From assembly GCA_014058105.1 (NCBI GenBank), contig JACGCM010001129.1, forward strand, positions 2,615,001 to 2,679,000: a DNA stretch of 64,000 nucleotides, read 5' to 3'. The translations under genes were made by a program, and so were the position numbers. Origin of the DNA: Kingdonia uniflora. Its lineage: Eukaryota; Streptophyta; Magnoliopsida; Ranunculales; Circaeasteraceae. Below the pieces are notes generated by a model. That model ran no database searches and was not told the origin of the DNA. It worked only from the letters and a program-made list of their open reading frames with translations. Shown here in pieces: positions 46,069 to 57,862 of this stretch (position 1 is its first letter; the number at the start of each line of letters is the position of its first letter).

Positions 46069-47547
46069 CACCCTTTATATTCTTCAACTTGCTCCGATTC
46101 ACTCCTTTCCATCTCAATATCTTTATAACTTCTGTACTAATTTTTTTTATAGGATTTTTCACACTGCCATTTTGTAGGGGTTTATATGCAAAATAAATCG
46201 GAGTAATTGAATGGTGGAAAAAGAAATGGTTAAGAAATATAAGAGACAATTTTCCTTAATAGAAAGTTATTTGGTGAGTTTCCAAGATGACTTCTAGTAT
46301 GAGGACCTGTACATTTCCCAAAACAATATATTAAAAGCAATGTGTTGAACGAACGAAAATGTGTTTCCCCATGCGAAAGAGGCTAAAAGAGAAAGATGTC
46401 ACATAAACATTTCCCTATCCTCCCTCTCTCACCAGATACGCTCACCCCCTTCGCTTTCATTTTCCATCCTAGAGTAGAATATAGTTCTCAATATGAAGCA
46501 TCTTCGGGCTGTCTTACACCCTTTCGAGTATTCTATTAGCGTTGCCGAAATCAAACACGGATATGTTTATAAACTTTACTTTTCAAATAACTACTCCCAA
46601 GCTTTCAATATCTCCTAAGTGTCGTAACACTAATTAGTATCTCCTCAGACTGTAATCCTCTTCTCATACTCATATATCCCAACTATGTTATAGGGCGAAC
46701 TAACTTCATTTTCAATTTCCACCAAATGTTAAGCTCCAAAATTGAAGATTGGGACATATTAAAATGTAGGGAGACTAAACCTGGCATGTGGGTTGGCGGG
46801 GTTCCCACATTCCCCAGGGATTAGTCGGGCAAATGGTGATAAATTATGAACCCGGATCACCCTGGTTTGTAAAAAAAAAGGTGTAGGGACTCCTCCAACA
46901 ATTCCCCTATTCTGTCTTGATAGTGACAAACAGAAACTCCTATACAAGACCCTACCTTTGGCACGGTGCAAGGTGTACAACGCATCAACAACACCGAGCA
47001 CTTCCAAAGAAATAGCCAATTATCCCACATTGTAATTACGTAGCAGTTTCTTCCTCACCTCATGATTATAGACATACCATAAATTCATAAACCTCGGGCA
47101 TTACTTCCACTATGAAATTCAAAAGTAAGACCTCAAACCTCAAAATACTGTTTGGTTTAAACAAGCCATTGAATTAGTACAGCATTACAGAGAGACTAAA
47201 CTTGAAGATGATTTTTATCTTGAAATTAGATTACTAATAAGAAGGACCTCTTAAGCATTGCTGATGGTGTCATAGGTAGTGAGACCACTCCAAGACACTT
47301 CATACTAAGATGTGGAGAGCTAAAATGTTCCTAGTTGATGAGACAATGGCTAGACACTTCATACTAATGAATTTGTTTATGGTGTACCTAACCGAAGCTT
47401 GACTAACAAAAAAAGATACTACTTTCTTTATGGTACGCAATCCCAAATGGTATACTTCACTCAGCATGAATAGTCGAACACCTAAACAAAGCAGGTTAAA
47501 ACATGTTCATAAAAACTTGAAAAATTAACAAATTCTCACCTTTTGAT
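46069..47547. other. Spacer with a dispersed repeat fragment
   Basis: No gene was seen. At about 46790-46860 the motif GATTAGTCGGGCAAATGGTGATAA resembles GATTAGTTCGGGAAAATGG at 50420 and 60918, so it belongs to a dispersed family in this window. A nine-A run follows at about 46870. The last part is the 3' flank of the downstream minus-strand gene. Confidence 0.5.
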
Positions 47548-47820
47548 TTAATACTTGCTGTTTGTATCCTGAAGGAGATCATCATAAACGTCCCTTCGTC
47601 CCGCAGACTGGCTAATCTGCGCATCCCCCGCCATCTGCAAATTATGGCGATCGAAAGTCCAGAAGCCATAAGGTCGAATCGGCAAACTCCACATATCTTT
47701 GGTCTTCTGGCATTGTTCTTTTACACCATAAACATGTTCTCGAAACTGTCGATCCCTCTCCTTTGGATCCTCCATGATCCTCATTATCAAATTCTCCGCA
47801 AACTCCATTATGAACCCCAT
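47548..47820 (-). CDS. Small conserved plant protein, probably complex I subunit P1
   Basis: A 90-residue protein starting MGFIMEFAENLIMRIMEDP, then KERDRQFREHVY, CQKTKDMW, RPYGFWTFDRHN and AQISQSAGRRDVYDDLL. I recognise it as the small conserved plant family that includes At1g67350, described as a plant-specific subunit (P1) of mitochondrial respiratory complex I. It has no obvious membrane span or cleavable leader. The family call rests on memory of the sequence. In Arabidopsis this gene lies beside the MYND F-box gene At1g67340, as it does here, and near ASY1 (At1g67370), which supports the identity. Its 5' leader carries a TTTCAA hexamer microsatellite. The start is the first Met of the conserved MGFIMEFAEN. 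Confidence 0.78.
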   Translation of the reverse strand: MGFIMEFAENLIMRIMEDPKERDRQFREHVYGVKEQCQKTKDMWSLPIRPYGFWTFDRHNLQMAGDAQISQSAGRRDVYDDLLQDTNSKY

Positions 47821-47825
47821 CTCTC

Positions 47826-47862
47826 TAATTTCAATTTCAATTTCAATTTCAATTTCAATTTC
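47826..47862. repeat. TTTCAA hexamer microsatellite in 5' leader
   Basis: About six tandem copies of AATTTC (plus strand) lie immediately upstream of the ATG of the small minus-strand gene, so they would be transcribed in its 5' UTR. Confidence 0.9.
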
Positions 47863-48278
47863 TCAAAAATAAAAAATAAAACCCTAAAATTAGAAAAAAG
47901 AGATTACCTGAAATGATTTGTGATAGGTATTGGAGTCGGTACCAAATTGGGAAAAACTAAAATACAGAGTTATATACATCAAGACTGCCGCACGTGTGAC
48001 TGATGTGCCGTTGTCAGTGGTGAGCGACTTGTTACTAATTGCCTGCGAAACACACCGTGTGATAGATATATGGAACTGATGTGCGTTTACAATTAAAGTT
48101 TAGTGATGCCGTATTTAATGGTGCCAAAGAAATGCTAATGTTTCAAATATCTCTAAACTTGCAGTATTACAATTAAAGTTTCTGAAAATTTGTCAAAGAG
48201 CGAAGCAAAATGGAAGATATCAGGGACAAAGGTGGGTGCTTCGCTTAAAAAATCAACTGGCTTGATAAGAAAATATCG

Positions 48279-50108
48279 TTATGCTGCATCTGGCGCTTCC
48301 TCAGGCATTTCATCTGCTGCTTCTAGCTCAGGCATTGCTCCTGCTGCTTCTAGCTCAGGCATAACTTCAACTTCATTAAGTTGCAAACAGTCAGCCCTAT
48401 GACGCAACTTCCAGTCGCACATCTGACAAACATAAGAGCAGTAGATAGCCTCATGGCAGTTCCCACACTGGCGAAATTTAAGCAGTCTTGTCTCGGGTCT
48501 CCCACATTCCATGTTCGAGCAAAGTCTCAGTCCTTGGCCCAATTCTTGCATACCAAACCAATCGATCAAAAACTGGTCCACTGGATGCCTATAATTTGAA
48601 AAGAGTTTACGTCCTGTATCGTTTAATACTCCAATACTCCCACGGTTCCCACCTTGGTGGTTTGACGACAAGGGGATGCTGAGCTCACGAGTATTTGCTA
48701 GGTTGAGTACCGCTTGACCACTGGGAATGTCTTGTGAGACGCCGTAACCTTTGATCAGACAGTGACCAAATTCACGAGTGGCATTGATATGGCCAAAGTG
48801 AGCCGCTCGACTGCAATACATTACACCAACTCTACGGCTCTTCTCACTCTCTGAGGGACCACTGCCGTTGAGCCTTATCACAGCAAGGGAATACATAGCA
48901 CCCACATGCGATTGCTCGACGGCTAAATGTATGTAATACTCGCCAACCCTTCTGTTCTCAAAACAATAGAATGCAATCTGCATAAATAGGGAGAATTCTT
49001 AAGAGTATATTCGAAAATAGAGAATTCATATGAATCATCACTAACGATTTTTTTTTTATCTGTTTGTCACAACTATCATCTTTGATCATCTTCCAATTGC
49101 CGAAGGATATGAAAATGAGATTTTTTTCGATACTTTTTTCAAAGTAATTAAACATGCACTCATATATTTTCCCCTGATTGTTTCCCTAGACATGTAAAAC
49201 AATGGTGAAACGTAAAAATCATACAATCATATGTGAAATCAAGAAACCCGTAATCTAGAATCAAGAAAAAGTGTGCCACATAGTGAGCGAAAAAACAAAG
49301 AACTAAAGAAACTTAGTTACCATCTTTCAGAATAACAGTTCACAAATAACTATTTGTTAATGCTTACGATAAAAAAAACTGTAGGAATGTGATAGAATCA
49401 TACCACGCCAGAAGTATAACAAGCCTCTATATTTCCTGCGTCGACGCAATCACGTAAGAATGCCATCGCAAACTCCGACCAGTTCTTAGCTCTTCCAAAC
49501 GTTTCTGGAGACATTTTCACTAATACGATCGGACTGCGACTTAACGTATACAAACTTCTACATCTGCAATCCAAGAAAACAACATACATTACAATCGATT
49601 GCGGGAATAAGGAAAACTTCACCATTTTGATATAATTCGAAGATTGCAAGAAAAATAGACTAAAAGATTTAAGCATAGAAACAAAGGCTTACGTGAATCG
49701 GACACTGATGAAATCTGAAGGACATTTTGCCGCTGAACTTAGTTCACAGAGAACATCTATAACAATATCATCAGGCAATCTTTCAAAAAGATTCAGTTGT
49801 TCAGGTACGTCATCTGCATTGTTCGTAGAACTCTGTTCGCCCCTATCATTACTATTCAGTTCTTGCTCACTAGGACTTGGGGTTTCTCCATCATCAAGTT
49901 CCTTCTTATCTGTATCGTTCGTAGAGCTCCGTTGGCCTCCTTCACTAGCATTCAGTTCTTGCTCACTAGGACTTGGGGTTTCTCCATCATCAAGTTCCTT
50001 CTGATCTGTATCGTTCGTAGAGCTCCGTTGGCCTCCTTCACTAGCATTCAGTTCTTGCTCACTAGGACTTGGGGTTTCACCATCTTCAAGTTCTTTCAGA
50101 ATCACCAT
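48279..50108 (-). CDS. F-box protein with MYND zinc finger and Sel1-like repeats, copy A
   Basis: Three exons (50108-49693, 49563-49404 and 48977-48279) give about 424 residues. Order: an acidic N-terminus of three 32-residue repeats (KELDDGETPSPSEQELN), an F-box-like segment (LFERLPDDIVIDVLCELSS), a C-C-containing HCP/Sel1-type helical region (FLRDCVDAGNIEAC, HLAVEQSHVGAMYSLAV, HCLIKGYGVSQD), then a MYND finger (CSNMECGRPE, CGNCHEAIYC, VCQMCDW, HRADC) and an acidic tail with MPELEAA repeats. All expected Cys/His ligands are present. This is the At1g67340 / At5g50450 family, putative SCF ubiquitin ligase adaptors with unknown targets. Copy B lies directly upstream on the same strand with identical exon 1 and 2 lengths. 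Confidence 0.92.
49813..50098 (-). repeat. 96-bp coding tandem repeat, three copies, F-box copy A
   Basis: Three head-to-tail copies of a 96-bp unit encode ELDDGETPSPSEQELN plus a Ser/Asn/Thr-rich stretch. Two copies are almost identical, and the third (next to the F-box) has SNDRGEQ in place of ASEGGQR. Copy B has the same array. Confidence 0.92.
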
Positions 50109-50404
50109 TCTATGAGAGAGGAATGGCTAAACTTCGTGTGAAACTTGAGAAATGGTTTCTTGGTTTAGATGTTTGGCAATCATAGTCCCATATATAACAA
50201 GTAAGAAACTAAGAAAATTTATAATGAGGGAAACAATATTTCACCTATAGAACATAATTTATATGGCACGCTAGGCACGTATAACCATCCATGACCCTCG
50301 GCGACTGACCGCCAAAATGGTCCTGCGGTCAAAACTAAAACTTCTAATTTGTGAGCATTACATTAGTGGTGAGATATTTAATTGTCATATCCCAAGTCCT
50401 AATA

Positions 50405-50890
50405 CAATGTGTAGGCCAGAGGATTAGTTCGGGAAAATGGCGCGGGAAATGGCGATAAGTCACCTGATTACTCTTTCAGAAAATTTGTATCATCCGCACT
50501 ACAGGTTTTTCTTAAAGCTGAAGAGCTATAACTTACGGTGGATTCCAATGCTCCGTGAAAACATTACATACTGCAAAATCAGTCTTTCAAAGATCTTTAC
50601 TTTTAATCAAACAAATTCTTGTATTTCCTTTGCGGCTAGCGTAAGTAGAGTAAATTATAATGGGTCACAAGGGGGATATACAGTACTATTACAGATTAAG
50701 AATAACTACATTAACAATGTGCCCCCTCCCATTCACTCGGATCCACTGCAAGGTTTGTTCCCCATTTTAGATGAGGGGTGGCACATTGTGAACTGCAAGG
50801 TTTCTTTAAGGCTGCAGAGCCGCAACTTACAATGGTTCACATCACAGATACTGCAAACTTAATGTCTCAAATATCTCTATAATGAATTGG
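50405..50890. repeat. Segment duplicated at 60908-61890
   Basis: From GGCCAGAGGATTAGTTCGGG to TCAAATATCTCTATAATGAATTGG this matches, with drift, the segment at 60908-61890, which differs mainly by a MITE at 60956-61452. Shared landmarks are CAGAAAATTTGNATCATCCG, AGCTGAAGAGC, TTGGATTCCAATGCTCCGTG, ACATTAACAATGTGCC and AGATGAGGGGTG. It is non-coding. The pair may be a remnant of a larger F-box locus duplication. Confidence 0.85.
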
Positions 50891-51220
50891 ATTTTTTTTC
50901 TTTTTTCTCCCACAATTATAGGTAGATTACATTGTAATGGGCAACAAAGAGGTTAGAGACTTACACAATTATAAAGTTTAGAAGGGGTGGTAGTACCTCA
51001 ACCCACAAAAATATATGCATTACAGTAAAAGTTTCTGAAAAATCGTCAAAGAGCAAAGCAAAATGGAAAATATCAGGGGCAAAGGAAAGTGCTCTACGTA
51101 GAAAATCAACTGGCTTGATAAGTAAATGCGGTAACAAACGCCCTTGCAAAGCAATCGAACAAAACACCTCCTTAAAGCTTTCTTTCTATTTTCGAATGTG
51201 TAAAGGCTAAACACGTATTG

Positions 51221-53111
51221 TTATGCTTCCACAGGCATCACATTTTCTGCTTCCTCAGGTATCACATCTTCTGCTTCCTCAGGCATCACATCTTCTGCTT
51301 CCACAGGCATCACATTTTCTGCTTCCTCAGGCATCACATCTTCAGCTTCCATAGGCATCACATTTTCTGCTTCCTCAGGCATCACATCTTCAGCTTCCAC
51401 AGGCATCACACCTTCTGCTTCCTCAGGCATCACATCTTCTCCTTCCTCAACGTCAAATGGCAAACATTCAGCCATATGTCGCAAATTCCAATCGTTTGTT
51501 TGACAACTGTAAGAACAGTATTTAACCTCATAACAATTCGTGCGAAATTCATTTTGTCTTGTCTCAGGTCTCCCACATATCATGTTGGCACAAAGGCTCA
51601 GTCCTGGGTGCAATTGTCGCATACGGAACCACTCGATCAAAAACTGGTTCACTGTGTGCCTATAATAATTTGACAAGAGGTTGCGTCTGGTACCTTCTAA
51701 TAGTCCACGATTCCCACTGCTCCCACTGCTCCCATCTTGGTTGTTTGACGAGGAAAGGATGTTGAGATCACGAGTATTTGCTATGGAGAGTAATCTATAA
51801 CCTCTGTCAGTGTCTCGTGTGATGCCGCCGTAACCTTCTATAAGATAGTGACCAAATTGAAGAATGGCATTGTTGTGGCCAAGACAAGCCGCTTGACGGC
51901 AGAGAGTCACACTAATATCTCTGCAGTTTATGGCACCACATTGGTTGAATAGTATCACAGCAAGGGAATACAAAGCAGCCGTATGCGATTGCTTGGCAGC
52001 TCTACCCATGAAAGACCAGCCAATCTCTTTGTTCTGTAAACAATAGAATTCAATCTGCATAGATGAACAGAAAATAGAGAATTGTTATGATTCATCATTT
52101 CAAACTAATTAGTGCCAAAAGAATTTGTCACAAACTACCATCTTTAATCATCTCCTACATGCTCATACTAGAAAGATAAAAGAGAGAGAGCGCTTTTCTG
52201 ATACTCTTTTCCAAGAAATCAAACATATAACACTATCTTAGACTTACAACACTAAATTAAAACCCAGACTTGTTGTAAACTTGCAGGGCTAAACAGAGAC
52301 GTACATGTTAATTTATCATACGTAAAATCAAGAACCCTTAAGTTAAATGCAAGATTACACTTCATAACGAATAAATTGTTAATGCTTACGATGCAAAAAA
52401 TGTGATAGACTCGTACCATCCCGTAAGTGTATAAAGCTTCTAAATTTCCTGCATCGACGCAATTCTTTAAAAATTTCTCACCGGACTCCGACCAGTTCTT
52501 AGCTCTAACAAACGTTTTTGGAGATGCTTTTGCTAAAACGATCGAACTGTGACTTAAAGTATAGATATTTTTATATCTGCAATCCAAGAAAACAACATAC
52601 ATTACAATCGATTACTGGAATATCATATTGATATAATTTGATGATTGCAAGAAAGATAAAAACTAAAAGATTTAAGCAAAGAAACAGAAACTTACGTGAT
52701 TCGAATACTGATGAAGTCCGAAGGACATTTTGCGGTTGAACTTAGTTTACATAGAACATCTATAACAATATCATCAGGCAATCTTTCGAAAAGATTCAGT
52801 TGTTCAGGTACGTCATCAGCATTGTTCGTAGAACTCTGTTCGCCCCTATCATTGCTATTCAGTTCTTGCTCACTAGGACTTGGGGTTTCTCCATCATCAA
52901 GTTCCTTCTGATCTGTATCGTTCGTAGAGCTTCGTTCGCCCCTATCATTGCTATTCAGTTCTTGCTCACTAGGACTTGGGGTTTCTCCATCATCAAGTTC
53001 CTTCTGATCTGTATCGTTCGTAGAGCTTCGTTGGCCTCCTTCACTAGCATTCAGTTCTTGCTCACTAGGACTTGGGGTTTCACCATCTTCAAGTTCCTTC
53101 AGAGTCACCAT
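51221..53111 (-). CDS. F-box protein with MYND-like finger, copy B (lost zinc ligand)
   Basis: Tandem paralogue of copy A with exons 53111-52696, 52576-52417 and 52054-51221, about 469 residues. Exons 1 and 2 have the same lengths as in copy A (416 and 160 bp), and exon 1 carries the same three-unit acidic repeat before LFERLPDDIVIDVLCKLSS. The Sel1-type region follows (GRAAKQSHTAALYSLAV, HYLIEGYGGITRD). In the MYND region the CGNC motif is shortened: FRTNCYEVKYC replaces FRQCGNCHEAIYC, losing one Cys; the downstream CQMCDW is also CQTNDW. Zinc binding at that site is therefore doubtful. The tail has grown into about nine copies of an 8-residue unit (EEAEDVMP). All splice sites look normal and no stop interrupts the frame. 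Confidence 0.9.
51230..51442 (-). repeat. 24-bp coding minisatellite in F-box copy B tail
   Basis: About nine copies of a 24-bp unit (plus strand GGCATCACATCTTCTGCTTC plus CTCA or CACA) encode alternating EEAEDVMP and VEAENVMP. The frame is kept because the unit is a multiple of three. Copy A has only two or three rough MPELEAA units in the same place. Confidence 0.95.
52816..53101 (-). repeat. 96-bp coding tandem repeat, three copies, F-box copy B
   Basis: Same array as in copy A, but here two of the three units carry SNDRGE, suggesting unit exchange or conversion since the gene duplication. Confidence 0.9.
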
Positions 53112-53398
53112 TCTATGAGAGAGGAATGGCTAAACTTTGTTAGTGATTGTATAAACCTACAAGGGAGAAGAGTAAGTTTGTGATGAACTTAGCAAGAAAG
53201 TGACCACAGAGAAACTTGAGAAATGGTTTCTTGATTTAGGTGTTTGGCAACCATAGTATTATATATGCCAAGTATAGAACATGATTTATATGGTTTCCAA
53301 CCCAAGCCCACACTGCAGACCTGAGCCAAAATGATCCCGGGGACCGACTGCCAAAATGATCCTCGGGTCGAACTAGAATTTCTGGTTTTGGAGCATTA
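53112..53398. promoter_or_regulatory. F-box copy B upstream region
   Basis: The first 200 bp resemble the region upstream of copy A (TGAGAGAGGAATGGCTAAACTT, GAGAAATGGTTTCTTG, TTAGRTGTTTGGCAA), so the tandem duplication includes the promoter-proximal region. Confidence 0.55.
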
Positions 53399-53406
53399 CA
53401 TATTAG

Positions 53407-53961
53407 CAGTGGCGGATCCAGGATTTTTTTCTAGGGTAGGCGATAATGGTAAAATCAGGGGTTCGGGGGGCGGGAGCCCTCGATGAATTTTTTTGAGGGA
53501 GGGGGATAGATGGGGTGAGATTGTGCTCCTACAGTTGAAGATAAGCCCAACCAAAAAGCTACAACTACTCAAAGAAATAAGATTAATTTTGTTTTTTGAC
53601 GAAACCTGATCTTCTTTGTGAAGATTGAAAATTGTATAGATGTTAAGAGAAATAGAGCTACAATGCAACATTGTTGAAAAAAGAGCTACAATGCAACATT
53701 GTTGAAACTTGAAAGAGAGGCACATGAGCTTTAAATGTTGTGTTTGATTTGGTTGCTTGGAGTAGTGATGTTTTACAAAAATGCCCAAAATTAGGGTGGG
53801 CAAGGCCATAGTGTGCTGTTATTACTTAATCCAGGGTGGGCAAAAAAATAACTTCACACGGACTTTTACAATAAACTACTAAATCTTACTAGCTGTTACC
53901 TATTTTTTGAAATCTCAGGGTGGGCGGTTGCCTACCTGAGCTCTATGTAAATCCGCCACTG
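53407..53961. mobile_element. Non-autonomous hAT element (CAGTGGCGGATCCAGG)
   Basis: The left end is CAGTGGCGGATCCAGGA and the right end ATCCGCCACTG in inverted orientation. Flanks are CATATTAG (53399-53406) and CACATTAG (53962-53969), an 8-bp duplication with one change. CAGTGGCGGA-type termini with 8-bp duplications are a hallmark of plant hAT elements. The 555-bp interior has no transposase. Confidence 0.93.
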
Positions 53962-53969
53962 CACATTAG

Positions 53970-54880
53970 TGGTGCGATATTTTAATTGTCTTATCCCAAG
54001 TATCCTAATACAGAGAATCCACACCAATAAAGTGATTTGCTTAACAGATTAAGACAAGTCACAAGTTTCAATGGGTCGCAATGCGTAGAATTTTATTTTA
54101 TTTTATTTCAATAAGAGCGTTATGAATTGCGGGGAATTATTATTTTGCAGAGCGCTGTTAGGAGGACAACGGCCACGAATGAGAGTGTCACCTAGCTTTT
54201 GTGCAACCTGGAAACTTTGTTAATTCTTATTTTATTAATCAAATTAACTACTTTATTCATCATTAAGATATTGTATTGAGTAAGGCAAAAACCTTATTAC
54301 TACTTAGGTGCTTCATTCTTGAAGATATATATTTATCAGCCCTAACCTCAAATCAAATCTCACATTCACTATTAATAACTTAGTACAAAATTGTTCAAAT
54401 TGATTCCTTTTCATGACAAATTTTCCCTCGATGATTTACGTCGTTTCATAAAATCCGTTTGAAGCATCATTTCTTAATCACAAATGCTTGCTCGACTTAT
54501 GTTAGATTTTAGAACGATTTTTATCAAGAAATTCAGAACGATAACACACAATAACATTAAAATTGCTTCGTGAACAACCATTAACAAATTATTATATATT
54601 CATTAAACACGCTAGAAAATCAAATATCGTATTCTCTAGATCAACATACTCTCCCTCATTAAATAGGAGGGAGAGTATATTGATCGCCCTCTCTCCTCTG
54701 AAATCAAACTCTTAAAAAGACTAGTGTTCATCGCCCTCTCTCCTCTGCCCTCTCTCCTCTGAAATCAAGCTCTTAAAAAGACTAGTGTTCATCTCCCTCT
54801 CTCCTCCTCCAACATACTCTCCCTCTTCAACCCTACTCTCTCTCGTACAGCAGCCCTGTGACCCGTTATTTACTCCGTCT
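53970..54880. other. AT-rich spacer with a tandem duplication before LINE 2
   Basis: No gene was seen. At 54680-54805 a unit of about 66-75 bp (GCCCTCTCTCCTCTGAAATC, then CTCTTAAAAAGACTAGTGTTCATC) is repeated with slight changes. Confidence 0.55.
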
Positions 54881-54881
54881 G

Positions 54882-55312
54882 AGCTCTTGTTCCCTAGGTA
54901 TTTATGTTGGTCGCAAGTTTACGGCCTTCCGGTGTGTATGCTAAACAAAAGTATGCTTCGTATGATCGGAAACAAGCTAGGCGAATTTATCGAAGACGAT
55001 TTCCACTCACAAAAAACCGAACTCACTAAAACAAGTTTCGTTCGACTGCAAGTGAATTTATTCGCTGATAAACCACTTGTGCTCTCTCACCCGATCCATC
55101 GGGCGGGTGGATATGGCGTTATTCACCTCCCTATCAAATACGAGAGGCTCGAGGGTTTTTGCCAGCAATGCGGAGTTTTAGTGCACTCGCTCGCTCAATG
55201 CACTATTTTCAGCGACATTAAACGGGAACGAGCACGGCAAAATATTCTCGAACCCTACGACTTCCCATTCGGGAAACAAGTCCAAGTTTCACCCAACCAA
55301 GTTTCACCATAG
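54882..55312 (+). pseudogene. LINE 2 ORF1: DUF4283 end and CCHC zinc knuckle
   Basis: WSQVYGLPVCMLNKSMLRMI is the VPxWVQ/xGLP-type end of DUF4283. The zf-CCHC_4 segment IKYERLEGFCQQCGVLVHSLAQC keeps C-x2-C-x4-H-x4-C. The N-terminal half is missing. The downstream hydrophilic hinge continues in broken frames to about 56600 (frame at 55501-56373). Confidence 0.82.
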
Positions 55313-56642
55313 ACACCCCGTCTCCTCATCGGGGAGAGGAGGGCATCCTCCGGTAGGCACAATCGACGAGAAAGATTTATAGAATATGCATAACCTTTCG
55401 GCAGAACCGGCAGTTATCCCAATCAAACACACCTACCAAGACCCCAAGGACATGGGGAGTCTCTTGCAGCAAGCAACACACAAAACACTCTAATCTCTCT
55501 TTGGACCTCAAATTGTACTGTTACAGAAAGCCCAACTCAGCCTTAACTAAACCCCAATTCCCTTACAAATTCGGGTCTACTGGACCGAGACTTTTGGATT
55601 TCGAAATTGAAGTCAGCCCATCGAAATTGGATTGTGGACCTGGCCCATCGGTCGTTGACCTGGCGCTCAGCCCGTCACCCACCAAAATCGGGCCAAATAC
55701 TCAAACCCACTACTCTCATACAATTCATCTCAATCCCGGTCCAGACTCTTACCTCCCACTCCTCACATCGACCCTGGTTCAGCCACCCCCAGCAGTTATT
55801 CTTCTTAGCTCATCCTCGGCTTCGATCGGACAATCTGTACCCGAAGAACTTGGTCTCCATTCCTCAGAAAGTGATACATGGCGCACACCGGATAGTGCCG
55901 ACCTCTTCGATCAAACAACAAGCTTTGGGCATGCAAGTACCACCGTTCCATTGACACACATGAATTCCAGAAAATGTAAACGGAGCTACATAGAGGTTAG
56001 AGAAGCAAGCGGGGACTCGGCAGGACCCGTCGAGGTATGCACCTTTAAATACCCACGGCTAGCACACACTCACCTCGATAATTTGTTTTATTATGCCTAC
56101 AAACTTTGTCCTCCTTTATTTTTTTCATGCACCCTCCATGCAGCACCCCGTTGTGAACAACGACGGCGCTATATTCGGAAAAAACGTGGACCCCTTAAGC
56201 TAGATGTAAAAATGGATTATAAATGTCCCTCACACTTAGGTCGGGAGACTTGGCCTTACCACACACACTTATTTACTCGACCTCAACCAAAATTATTCTC
56301 GGGTCGTTCGCACCCAACTCTTTTAGACATTGGCAGACCTACCTCCCGGAACGACATACGGATCCGGATTTGAAAGCTCTGGGGAAAGAGACGCACCTCG
56401 TTGCTGCCACCCAACCCCGGAAACTGTACTTCGAGGGACGTGCCTTTAGAGCCCTCCCACTTCCAGCATAGGTTTGTCTCTGCCGCACGTGCCCTCCTTT
56501 CAAACCCAGATCATGTCACACTGCACCTTGTCAAGCGTTTATCGCACTCGCTGAAGGCTCAGACTAGGCTTCCAAGCCTGCTCCTCAATCACGCCAACCC
56601 CTCGTCTACCATCGCTTTAGAAGCAGGCCCGACACTGGCCCT

Positions 56643-57296
56643 TTGGTTTTCATGATCATACTTTTATGGAACTGTAGGGGGACCGCAAAACGGTCCACCC
56701 TGAAGGAGCTCCTGACCCATAACTCTAAATTTCATCTGGATATTATCTTTCTTTCCGAGACCAAAGCGAATCAACCTGATGCTCTCAGGAAGCTTAACGC
56801 TCTCAGCCTGGCTCAAAGCCATAGTGTTCCAGCTTCTTCTCAGCACGCGGGATGACTCTGGCTTGCCTGGAATGACAATATCAATCTCACCATCCTTGCC
56901 TCTAACCCAAATGGCATAGACACCCTCATTCATTCTCACCCCCCGTTGCATCCCCCCTGCACAGAGCCGGTTCCCTGACTCTCTGCTCTTTTACTTATGG
57001 TCCGCCCGACACAAACCAGCGCGCCAAGTACTGGCCCGCCATCGCCCAGATGGCTCCCTCTGTAAGTATCCCCTGGCTGATCATAAGCGACTTAAACGGT
57101 ATCACCAGTAGAGACGAGAAACATGGAAAAATTCCCCTCGACCTAACAACTGCTAACCCCCTGGCGGATTTCATCTTCGATGCTTTTATGATTGACCTGG
57201 GCTTCTCTGGGATCCCGTTTACCTGGTCCAACAAAAGAAAAGGGAGTGACCTGGTCAAACAGGAGCTGGACCGGGCATTGGCCTCTATCACCTGAA
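56643..57296 (+). pseudogene. LINE 2 AP endonuclease domain
   Basis: Opens MIILLWNCRGTAKRSTLKEL, with DIIFLSETKANQPD carrying the active-site Glu. After frameshifts come WLIISDLNGI (the D-x-N motif) and GFSGIPFTWSNKRKGSDLVKQELDRAL. The closing SDHGPVIL lies in another frame near 57350. Multiple lesions are present. Confidence 0.82.
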
Positions 57297-57862
57297 GCAC
57301 CACTTTCCCTGAAGCCACTATCCAGAATCTCCCCATTATTGGTTCGGATCACGGACCTGTCATCCTGAATTCCGAACCTACTCAACCCAACCTGCCGAAG
57401 CAATTCATGTTCCAATCCGCCTGACTGAATAATGTAACCTGCAAGGAGATCATTGATACTGCATGGGGCAAAGAACAGGAAGGATCCCGCCAGCTGAGAC
57501 TTTGTAAGAAGCTGAGGCACACAAAACAAGAGCTTCTGGCCTGGAATCGGACGGAGATGAACTTCAATCCTTCCACCATGAAGGTTATTAGGCACCAGAT
57601 CTGTGAGGCTTAGAAGCAGGCAACAACGGCGGATTCGGACAACCGGGATCAGAAGCTTCAACTCAATCTCGCCTCCCTCCAGGACCAGGAAGAGCGCACC
57701 TGGTGAGACAAATCCAGAGAGCTATGGCTTAAAGAGGGCGACCGGAATACTAAAATTTTCTACTTCTCTACCATTTGCCGGAGAAGATACAACACGATCA
57801 AACATATTCGAAAACCGGATGGCACGTGGGGTCAAACTAGAGCCGAGATTGGGGAAACTTTT

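Noticed and set aside
49693..50141. Plus-strand repetitive open frames (SSSFLSVS, FLLTRTWGF)
   Set aside because: They are antisense readings of the 96-bp coding repeats in the F-box genes.
51218..51673. Plus-strand His/Phe-rich repeat protein (RHHIFCFL)
   Set aside because: Antisense of the EEAEDVMP minisatellite; the minus strand has conserved domains and splice sites.
54785..54880. Open frame start MFISLSPPPTYSPSS as the native N-terminus of LINE 2 ORF1
   Set aside because: This part is the CT-rich tandem duplication upstream of the element; DUF4283 similarity begins only after it.
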